Below, piece after piece: positions 1-5,530 of a stretch of DNA of 5,530 nt. Origin of the DNA: an uncultured Bacteroidota bacterium (lineage in GTDB: Bacteria; Bacteroidota; Bacteroidia; NS11-12g; UBA955); the NCBI GenBank assembly GCA_903959115.1, contig CAJBVU010000008.1, forward strand, positions 1 to 5,530, written 5' to 3'. The first letter of the stretch is position 1. Every line of letters starts with the position of its first letter. Position numbers and translations under genes: made by a program. Under the pieces are notes generated by a model that worked only from the letters and a program-made list of their open reading frames with translations, was not told where the DNA came from and did not search any database.

Positions 1-2651
1 AAATTCTTAGGATTAAACGTATTGATCGGATTGTCGTCTACATTGCGATGCTGGCCATCCGTGATGTAAAGGTTATTTGTAATGTTATTGACCATTCCAT
101 AGAACTGCAATTTAACGCCATTCTTTAGATCCAATTTATACCCTCCTGTAACATTCATATACCAATAAGTTGGTAACAAAAACGATTCCTGACCTTTGTA
201 TTTTCCGGTAAGCGATGTTGGATCAAAATCGGCATAGTGCTTAGCAAAATGAATGTACTGAAGTGTAAAATAAGCCCCTTTTAGATAGGTTGGTTCCCAG
301 CGCAATAAATAAGCTTGCTGACGTTGAGCGGCATCACCCACATGCACGCCCGTGGCATCAAAATCGACCTTGGCAATGGAATCACCCAAATCATTTCTCA
401 CAATCACTTCACTGCCTGAGTTCCAAATCCAATCGCCCAAAGACCAACTGCCTTCCAAGGTAATACCATCACCCGCCTTAAACGATGCCTGAAGCTCCGC
501 ACCCATGTGCCTTGCCCCCAAACCATTGATATTAAAGCTGTAATTATTGCCGTCTAAATCTGTAAAAGTAGAAAGGAAATCCACTGGTTTGTTCTTCCAC
601 AAAGTGTAATACGCATTAAAGTTGAGGGCCAATCGCTTCGACTTATATCCTGATCCGCCTTCCAAAGCATATACTTTCTCGTTGCGAATGTCTTTCACCT
701 GCACATTTCGATTGTCGAATACATTGCTAAACCGCGTAGGACGATTCAAATAACCCACATTCCCAAAAAGATTAAATTTCCTTGAGATGTTGTGGTTCAA
801 ACCAGTTTTCAAAGTAACACCTCTTCGCTGAACCCAAGCCGTTGGCTGACCGTAGTTTTTATCCTTATCCAACTTAAAATAATCGATGCGTTTTAACCAA
901 GTGTTCGATGCACTAGAGTTAAAAAACCACGTTGTTCGATTCTTGCTGTATTCCATCTCACCAAAAGCACCCGCCCATCGAACCAAACCATCGTTGTTGT
1001 AACCAAAAACATCGCCCGACCTATACATGTGCTTGGCATCGTAATTCGGATTTTTCTCCGCTTGAGAAGGGATAAAATAGTCCCCGCCCAATAAGTCATA
1101 TCCTTCGCGGTAATGCCTTCCATGGTATGTTCTCAAATCGATTCCGCCCGTAAACGACCAAAAATTGTTGATTTTATGCTGTGCCGTACTCAACAAACCG
1201 TACCAATTGTGATTGTTTACCGCGCGTTGCAAAATACCGGTCGACTTGTTCTCTGTCAGTGAATATTTGGGATCAATCGGCGTCGTAAAGTCGCTACCCG
1301 ATGTATTCAAAAAGTAAGTGCTCTGAAAATCAAACTGACCATAATTCTGTGGAATCTGAGGGATTTTTAAGCTGCTATTTGAACTCACTCCACCGCCTCT
1401 TCCATAGGACGCATAAACGGTAGATGTGATTAAGGTTTTCTTCGATAGGGCCCAGTCGTGCTTGACATACATTTGGGGTTTGTGGAACATATTTACCCGC
1501 TCGTTTACTACTTGAGACCTACCCCAAATCGTATCTGTTTTATCGTCGCTCAATGTGGCCTGATTGAGATTACCCCAATGCTGATTGTATTTGCGCCCTT
1601 GATTGTAAGCCATTCTTGGCAGAACAGTATCCACGCCCAATTGCTCTGCGAACGACTTATCATACATGCTCAAACGAGCCCTAAAACTCCGTTGGCCATG
1701 GCTTTGGGGAGCACCCATTACGGCAATACTTAGCGTGTGCGATCCATGAGATTTGGTTTTCCATTGCTTTTCAGCCTTACCAAAATAAGAATACATGTCA
1801 TCGAACAAGTAATCTACATAGCCGGCACTCTGGCGTTTAGTGAAACTCATTAGTAAGCCCCAATCTCCCTTCAACCTACCGCTACTATAATTCACACCAA
1901 ACTGTTCGTATTTTGAATCACCAAATTCAACACTGGCCTCCAATTTTGATTGTTGTGAAAGTCCTTTCGTGATGATATTCATCGTTCCACCCACCGCTGG
2001 ATTGGCAATTCTGCTCGAGCCCAAACCACGTTGCACCTGGGTTAAAGCTGTAACACTTCCCAAACCAAACCAATTGCTCCAATACACCTGTCCGTTTTCC
2101 ATGTCGTTCACTGGAATTCCATCCACCATTACGGCGATGTTACGCTGACTAAATCCACGAATGCTAATTCTAGCATCGCCGGATCCGCCTCCTTGTGAGG
2201 TAGCATAAACACCAGGCATCTGGTTTAAAAGCAAAGGTAAATCCTGACTTCCCAAACGCTCGGCGATGTCTTTTCCGGTTACGTTGGAATAGGCAACAGG
2301 CGTTTTTCTATTCTTGGCAATCGAAGTGGTAATCTGAACCGCCTGCATACTGGCACTCATATTCTCCAACTTGAAATTGATGTCGGTGATCAGATTGCGA
2401 TCGGCCTGAATAAAAACAGAATCGTTGTCGTACCCATCTAACTTAGCAATCAAGAGATATTCTCCCATTGGAAGAACCAAACTAAACGTTCCATCTTTGG
2501 CTGTTTGAGCCGATTGGTTTCGCGTAGAGATGAGTACATTTTCTAACAATTCTCCGCTAATCGCGTCCATGGCACGACCTTTTACGGTGACTTGGGCCTT
2601 GAGGGAACCCATCGCCAAAACGACAAAAAGCAGTAAGAATTTGATACGCAT
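1..2651 (-). CDS. TonB-dependent outer-membrane receptor, 3' end outside window
   Basis: Energy-dependent outer-membrane importer; its substrate cannot be told from sequence. The frame is open for 883 codons with no stop or frameshift. Residues 1-19 form a Sec signal peptide (MRIKFLLLFVV..., cut near KA|Q). Residues about 21-103 resemble the carboxypeptidase-regulatory-like beta domain (GRAMDAISGELLENV, later DGTFSLVLP, GEYLLIAKLDGY). The plug spans about 104-229: KTPVAYSNV, LLNQMPGVY, ISIRGFSQRN, MVDGIPVND, QVQRG, and GGTMNIITK at its end. The rest is aromatic-rich beta-barrel. The last visible residues (INTFNPKNF) resemble a region shortly before the usual terminal aromatic strand, so probably only some tens of residues are missing. 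The start is fixed by the signal peptide and by the TAATG overlap with the upstream LTD gene; no Shine-Dalgarno is seen. No SusD-like partner is present and the protein is shorter than typical SusC, so I do not call it SusC. The family call is firm; the role is open. Confidence 0.95.
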   Translation of the reverse strand, partial: MRIKFLLLFVVLAMGSLKAQVTVKGRAMDAISGELLENVLISTRNQSAQTAKDGTFSLVLPMGEYLLIAKLDGYDNDSVFIQADRNLITDINFKLENMSASMQAVQITTSIAKNRKTPVAYSNVTGKDIAERLGSQDLPLLLNQMPGVYATSQGGGSGDARISIRGFSQRNIAVMVDGIPVNDMENGQVYWSNWFGLGSVTALTQVQRGLGSSRIANPAVGGTMNIITKGLSQQSKLEASVEFGDSKYEQFGVNYSSGRLKGDWGLLMSFTKRQSAGYVDYLFDDMYSYFGKAEKQWKTKSHGSHTLSIAVMGAPQSHGQRSFRARLSMYDKSFAEQLGVDTVLPRMAYNQGRKYNQHWGNLNQATLSDDKTDTIWGRSQVVNERVNMFHKPQMYVKHDWALSKKTLITSTVYASYGRGGGVSSNSSLKIPQIPQNYGQFDFQSTYFLNTSGSDFTTPIDPKYSLTENKSTGILQRAVNNHNWYGLLSTAQHKINNFWSFTGGIDLRTYHGRHYREGYDLLGGDYFIPSQAEKNPNYDAKHMYRSGDVFGYNNDGLVRWAGAFGEMEYSKNRTTWFFNSSASNTWLKRIDYFKLDKDKNYGQPTAWVQRRGVTLKTGLNHNISRKFNLFGNVGYLNRPTRFSNVFDNRNVQVKDIRNEKVYALEGGSGYKSKRLALNFNAYYTLWKNKPVDFLSTFTDLDGNNYSFNINGLGARHMGAELQASFKAGDGITLEGSWSLGDWIWNSGSEVIVRNDLGDSIAKVDFDATGVHVGDAAQRQQAYLLRWEPTYLKGAYFTLQYIHFAKHYADFDPTSLTGKYKGQESFLLPTYWYMNVTGGYKLDLKNGVKLQFYGMVNNITNNLYITDGQHRNVDDNPINTFNPKN

Positions 2652-2653
2652 TA
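2649..2653 (-). promoter_or_regulatory. TAATG stop-start overlap coupling LTD and receptor genes
   Basis: On the minus strand the TAA stop of the LTD gene and the ATG of the TonB-dependent receptor share one base (TAATG). No Shine-Dalgarno-like purine run precedes the ATG, so reinitiation by ribosomes finishing the LTD gene is the likely way the receptor is translated. The overlap is seen directly; the coupling is inferred. Confidence 0.75.
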
Positions 2654-3604
2654 TTTGATCAATCTGGCAGAAACGCGTTCGCCACTGGCAGAAACGAATT
2701 CCAACGTATAAACCCCAGCAGCCATATCAGCCGTTGCAATTTGGGTTTGAACCATAGAAGAAGCAGAATTAATTGAGTAAGGAACAGAAACGTTAGCGCC
2801 CTGGATATTTTTGCAAAAAACTGCAACGGGAACAAAATCTGTAATGGCTGTAACCATTCCATTGTTTGAATTCTGAGTTGGATTCGGGAACAACACAACT
2901 TGGCGGATCTTTACTGCATTTACCGAAGCTGTTTTTTCACACAAACACTTGTGATAACCCAAAGAATCGAATTGATCGCGGGGATTTAATTCCCATTCTA
3001 CCGTTGGATTAAATTCCAATGGGTTCTTGGCCACACCTGTCATTACGCTGTCCTTGCGAATCAACGTTTTATCCATCGAATACCAAGTACCCGTGCCGGT
3101 GTAAGGCGCCTTATCGCTCCATGCTGGACTTGGACGCTCGCCAATTTTTCCGAAAATGTCTACAGGGACATATTTGCTCGTAGTAGTATTTAGCTTGTCC
3201 AAACTCATAGCATCGTCGCCATTGAAACTCATACTGTAGCTACTGGTATAATCTTTACTCAAGAAAAGGTCGGCTTTTAAACGCAATGTGAGAACAACCG
3301 GGGTATCTTGACCCGTTTTGGTGGTATCGCGGCGATCCAAAACTAACACAGCCACATCTTTGGGCTGCAGAGTACCAGAAAGGGCGTCCGACATTTGGGC
3401 GGTCCATGCGGCAGAGCCATTTTGCCAACGGGTAACGCGATATTGAGAAAGATCCACGGGTTTATCGGTGGGATTATAGATTTCTAGGGCTTTGTTGTTC
3501 CTAGAACCTTCCACATATTCGGAAATGAATAACTCGTTACATTGGGCTGTCGCGAAGCCAGAAAGCATTGTAGTAATGCAAAAAATGACAATCTTTTTTA
3601 TCAT
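2651..3604 (-). CDS. Secreted lamin-tail-domain protein with T9SS sorting domain
   Basis: A 317-residue exported protein. Residues 1-20 are a Sec signal peptide (MIKKIVIFCITTMLSGFATA, cut before Q21). Residues about 22-155 match a lamin tail domain (LTD): ELFISEYVEGSRNNKALEIYN, then DLSQYRV, FNGDDAMSL and DIFGKIGERP. Residues 156-220 (TLIRKDSV, VEWELN, DSLGYHKC) fit the conserved tail that follows LTDs in Bacteroidota secreted proteins. Residues about 236-317 form a T9SS type A sorting domain: FPNP near 239-242, GVYTLEF at 297-303 and a basic C-terminus ending RLIK. It should therefore cross the outer membrane and be attached or released outside. I chose the ATG at 3604 because it begins a clean signal peptide; the in-frame ATG at 3685 adds 27 residues that would bury it. 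The gene overlaps the receptor start by one base, implying co-translation. LTDs are often found beside or fused to extracellular nucleases and phosphatases, but no catalytic domain is visible here. The molecular role is unknown. Confidence 0.9.
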   Translation of the reverse strand: MIKKIVIFCITTMLSGFATAQCNELFISEYVEGSRNNKALEIYNPTDKPVDLSQYRVTRWQNGSAAWTAQMSDALSGTLQPKDVAVLVLDRRDTTKTGQDTPVVLTLRLKADLFLSKDYTSSYSMSFNGDDAMSLDKLNTTTSKYVPVDIFGKIGERPSPAWSDKAPYTGTGTWYSMDKTLIRKDSVMTGVAKNPLEFNPTVEWELNPRDQFDSLGYHKCLCEKTASVNAVKIRQVVLFPNPTQNSNNGMVTAITDFVPVAVFCKNIQGANVSVPYSINSASSMVQTQIATADMAAGVYTLEFVSASGERVSARLIK

Positions 3605-3709
3605 GTTGCAAAAATGCCAAAAAAATCGACAAGTTGGTCGTTTTGAGGCGTTAATTATCAGTAATTTAATGTAAAAAAATACCAATTTTCGTGCAATTTT
3701 GTGTTTTAC
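3605..3709. promoter_or_regulatory. Divergent intergenic region, probable promoters for both gene pairs
   Basis: This 105-bp AT-rich gap separates the divergent LTD and nucleotidase C-domain genes and is the only non-coding DNA in the window. No exact Bacteroidota promoter (TTG, about 20 bases, TAnnTTTG) is seen. The nearest plus-strand -7 matches are TAATTTAA at 3662-3669, with TTTTG ending at 3645 upstream (spacing short), and CAATTTTG at 3694-3701 (seven of eight), which would give an almost leaderless transcript for the ATG at 3710. A small dyad, CGAC-N6-GTCG at 3627-3640, lies about 22 bases upstream of the LTD start and could be an operator. Neither gene start has a Shine-Dalgarno. The role follows from the gene layout; the motif assignments are weak. 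Confidence 0.5.
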
Positions 3710-4732
3710 ATGAATATATCAAATCGCATCGCCCAAAAACACGTTTTTCGATATGTTTCGGTATTGATTATCGTTTGGACATCCGCTTATACGACAGGAT
3801 GCGGCAGCGGCAAACATTTCCAACAGGGCGCAAAGCAATCTGTTAACGAATCACCGTCGCAACGAGCCGCAATCTCATACATACCCACACCCAACATTTC
3901 TGTGGATTCCAGCATTGCGGAAAATGCGGAGATAGCCAATTTCATTAAGCCATATTCAGATTCGTTGAATCATTCACTTTCAACCACATTGGCGAAGATT
4001 GATTCGCCATTTTACAATACATTTTACACAGGAAATTTAGGTCGGTTGGTCGCTGATTACATGCTCCTAACTGCCACTCAATATAGCATGGAACACGTTG
4101 GGATCCCATGTCATTTCGCGGTGGCAAACAACGGTGGATTGCGCACTGGCTTGTTTCCGGGTTCGGTTACGATGAGAAATGTTTTTGAAGTGATGCCTTT
4201 CGACAATGAACTAGTGATTTTGCAGTTGAGTGGTGGGGCAACGGACAGTTTGTTGAGGTATATCGCCCAGTTAACAGGGACACCGGTTTCGGGTTTGTTA
4301 TTAGAATATGAAAAGGCCGACAAACCTGCAAAAAATCGCGTTGTAAAAGCAAAAATCAACAGCAAGATTATTTCAACGCCTGCCGATCTGATTTTTCTGA
4401 ATGGGTCGCAGGAACAAAAACCAGGTTCAGGGGTATCATCCAACGGTCAATCCTCAGATGGGATGAACCAGGGCAATAATCAAATCCTGATGAATGGAAG
4501 TCAGCTACCTTTTGATAGCCGACGGGATTATTTGGTTGCCACAAGTTCTTATATGTCGATGGGTGGCGATGGATTTACGATGTTAAAGGGGGCCAAACAA
4601 ACGATTTATACCGGGATTCAATTGAGGGATGCGATTGCCAATGGTTTGAAGAGCGAGTTTGATGCGTTTCAATGGGTAGCACCCAGAAAACAACTACGGG
4701 TTTACCCAATAAAATTGGAGGATAAGAAATGA
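3710..4732 (+). CDS. 5'-nucleotidase C-terminal domain lipoprotein
   Basis: A 340-residue protein consisting of an export signal and the C-terminal domain of the 5'-nucleotidase (UshA/CD73) family, which in fused enzymes binds the nucleotide base. There is no metallophosphoesterase domain. A hydrophobic stretch (VSVLIIVWTSAY) ends in TTGC, a weak lipobox with Cys31 as probable lipidation site; the next residues GSGK are not a clear Bacteroidota surface-export signal, so a periplasm-facing lipoprotein is likely. The domain runs from about 75 to 335: NLGRLVADYML, then NNGGLRTG at 140-147, PGSVTMRNVFEVMPFDNEL at 150-168, and ATSSYMSMGGDGF at 277-289. The family's usual spacing is interrupted by a Gly/Ser/Asn/Gln-rich insert at 235-260. 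A GTG at 3701 would add three residues; I prefer the ATG at 3710. The stop overlaps the start of the metallophosphoesterase gene (ATGA), so the two products probably act as partners. The domain call is firm; the partnership is inferred. Confidence 0.93.
   Translation: MNISNRIAQKHVFRYVSVLIIVWTSAYTTGCGSGKHFQQGAKQSVNESPSQRAAISYIPTPNISVDSSIAENAEIANFIKPYSDSLNHSLSTTLAKIDSPFYNTFYTGNLGRLVADYMLLTATQYSMEHVGIPCHFAVANNGGLRTGLFPGSVTMRNVFEVMPFDNELVILQLSGGATDSLLRYIAQLTGTPVSGLLLEYEKADKPAKNRVVKAKINSKIISTPADLIFLNGSQEQKPGSGVSSNGQSSDGMNQGNNQILMNGSQLPFDSRRDYLVATSSYMSMGGDGFTMLKGAKQTIYTGIQLRDAIANGLKSEFDAFQWVAPRKQLRVYPIKLEDKK
4412..4489 (+). other. Low-complexity insert within the 5'-nucleotidase C domain
   Basis: Residues 235-260 are almost entirely Gly, Ser, Asn, Gln and Asp (for example GVSSNGQSSDG and MNQGNN). 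They sit between two near-copies of the same short segment, LNGSQ at 230-234 and MNGSQ at 261-265. In the family, the segment equivalent to NGSQLPFDSRRDYLVAT is normally reached directly from the preceding strand, so this looks like an exposed loop expansion. The two flanking copies are only partly alike at DNA level. Confidence 0.55.
4717..4721 (+). promoter_or_regulatory. Strong Shine-Dalgarno GGAGG for the metallophosphoesterase gene
   Basis: GGAGG lies seven bases before the ATG at 4729, inside the last codons of the upstream gene. It is the only clear Shine-Dalgarno ahead of any start in the window. It favours the ATG at 4729 over the in-frame ATG at 4768 (codon 14). Confidence 0.75.
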
Positions 4733-5530
4733 GCTTAGATTCACAAGATAAACCCTTGTTTCCAGGAATGTTGGAACAGGTGGGGCGGAAGAAATTCTTG
4801 TTATTGGCGGCCGCTGCCGCGGCCGCCAATAGCCCATTAAACGGAATGACGAACTGGCTAGAAAACCTAAACTCTCCGCCAAAAAACAACGAACCCTTCC
4901 AACTTCATCTCCTGCACACGAACGATTTCCATTCACGCATCGAAGCCTTCCCTGCCAACCATCCCCAAGCCGGAAAAGGAGGGATTCAACAATTGACAAC
5001 GCTAATACAAAAACAACGAGAAGCCAATCCCAATACCCTGCTGCTAGATTCAGGCGATGTGTTTCAAGGAACGCCCTACTTTAATTATTTCGGTGGATCG
5101 GTTGAATATGCTTGGATGACAAAAATGGGATATCATGCAACAACCATGGGCAACCACGATTTCGACAATGGCATTGATCACCTCGCCAACATGTTGGCCA
5201 TTCACCCGAAAATTCCAATGGTGAATTGTAACTACTCACTCAAAAACACCACCCTTTCCCCCTTCGTGAAACAAAAAATAGTTGTCGAAATCAATCATAA
5301 ACGAATTGGTATTACAGGAGTGGGTATTAACCCAGACAATCTCATCATGGAGCGATTGATTCCCGGTTTAACCCACAACGACCCCGTAATTGCCTTGCAA
5401 AAAACAGTGGACGAACTCCATTCCATCGATCGGTGTGATATGGTTTTTGTACTTTCACACCTTGGTTATCAATACGATAGCGATAAAATCGACGATATCA
5501 AATTGGGACTACAAACCCACGGTATCGCGG
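4729..5530 (+). CDS. 5'-nucleotidase-type metallophosphoesterase, 3' end outside window
   Basis: Catalytic N-terminal half of the 5'-nucleotidase/UshA family, a two-metal phosphoesterase that in characterised members removes phosphate from nucleotides; 267 codons are visible. Conserved metal-binding motifs appear in order: HTNDFHSR (Asp66, His68), DSGDVFQGTP (Asp110), MGNHDFDNG (Asn142, His143) and VLSHLGY (His244). The next expected motif, G-H-x-H, would fall just past the right edge. A 20-residue N-region ends in GRKKFL, followed by LL and seven alanines (27-33), then NSPLN. This looks like an export signal and resembles a twin-arginine motif with Lys in place of the second Arg. The start at 4729 is supported by GGAGG and by the ATGA overlap with the C-domain gene. 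Whether a second C-terminal domain follows cannot be seen, so the split arrangement depends on the missing end. Substrate specificity is unproven; related members act on sulfate-ester or cyclic-nucleotide substrates. Confidence 0.93.
   Translation, partial: MSLDSQDKPLFPGMLEQVGRKKFLLLAAAAAAANSPLNGMTNWLENLNSPPKNNEPFQLHLLHTNDFHSRIEAFPANHPQAGKGGIQQLTTLIQKQREANPNTLLLDSGDVFQGTPYFNYFGGSVEYAWMTKMGYHATTMGNHDFDNGIDHLANMLAIHPKIPMVNCNYSLKNTTLSPFVKQKIVVEINHKRIGITGVGINPDNLIMERLIPGLTHNDPVIALQKTVDELHSIDRCDMVFVLSHLGYQYDSDKIDDIKLGLQTHGIA
4802..4831 (+). repeat. Perfect 13-bp inverted repeat with 4-base loop inside coding sequence
   Basis: Bases 4802-4814 are the exact reverse complement of 4819-4831, around a TGCC loop at 4815-4818. 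The core 4806-4827 is G or C at 21 of 22 positions, against moderate GC around it, and holds GCGGCCGC twice (4807-4814 and 4819-4826). It begins about 70 bases after the metallophosphoesterase ATG and encodes the alanine run of the export signal. It is not followed by a T tract, so it is not an intrinsic terminator. In mRNA it should form a very stable hairpin. Confidence 0.9.

Noticed and set aside
1458..1733. Plus-strand open frame of 91 codons inside the receptor gene
   Set aside because: It is antisense to a continuous receptor barrel frame and shows no domain or start signal.
1..2651. Possible frameshift or pseudogene, since no single long receptor frame ends within the window
   Set aside because: Line-by-line translation shows one open frame from 2651 to base 1; it only lacks a stop because it runs off the edge.
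3605..3685. Upstream in-frame ATG at 3685 extending the LTD protein by 27 residues
   Set aside because: The extension precedes a textbook signal peptide starting at the ATG at 3604, and would use most of the only intergenic region.
3701..3709. GTG start three codons upstream for the nucleotidase C-domain gene
   Set aside because: The ATG at 3710 is the commoner start codon and gives a complete export signal; neither site has a Shine-Dalgarno to decide, so the choice is a preference.
4802..4840. Hairpin at 4802-4831 as an intrinsic terminator
   Set aside because: No T tract follows on the plus strand, it lies within an intact coding frame, and the reading frame continues with conserved catalytic motifs.
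4575..4999. Two overlapping minus-strand open frames of about 100 codons opposite the nucleotidase genes
   Set aside because: They lie antisense to two genes with clear family motifs, have no recognisable domains, and are kept open by the composition of the real frames.

Overview
The window looks like Bacteroidota DNA, possibly a Flavobacteriales-like member. The evidence is a secreted protein with a type IX secretion (T9SS) C-terminal sorting domain, a TonB-dependent receptor with the carboxypeptidase-regulatory-like N-terminal extension common in this phylum, moderate GC, and mostly absent Shine-Dalgarno sequences. Coding density is very high. There are four protein genes in two divergent pairs, and no RNA gene, insertion sequence or CRISPR array was seen. 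No stretch over 300 bases lacks a gene.

Left half, minus strand: a lamin-tail-domain (LTD) protein with a T9SS sorting domain (3604 to 2651) is followed, with a one-base TAATG overlap, by a large TonB-dependent receptor (2651 down past the left edge). I translated the receptor frame line by line and it stays open for 883 codons, so it is intact as far as visible and probably lacks only its last few barrel residues.

Right half, plus strand: a lipoprotein-like protein carrying only the C-terminal (substrate-recognition) domain of 5'-nucleotidases (3710-4732) overlaps by four bases (ATGA) the gene for the N-terminal metallophosphoesterase (catalytic) domain (4729 past the right edge). What is one polypeptide in E. 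coli UshA is here two genes in reversed order. The second gene has an unusually clear Shine-Dalgarno sequence and, about 70 bases after its ATG, a perfect 13-bp GC-rich inverted repeat that encodes a run of seven alanines in its export signal.

The two pairs diverge from a 105-bp AT-rich intergenic region (3605-3709) that must hold the promoters for both unless transcription enters from elsewhere. A reasonable inference, not a demonstration, is a cell-envelope locus for scavenging nucleotides or other phosphorylated compounds: a surface or secreted LTD protein, an outer-membrane importer, and a periplasmic two-part nucleotidase. The receptor's substrate cannot be read from the sequence.
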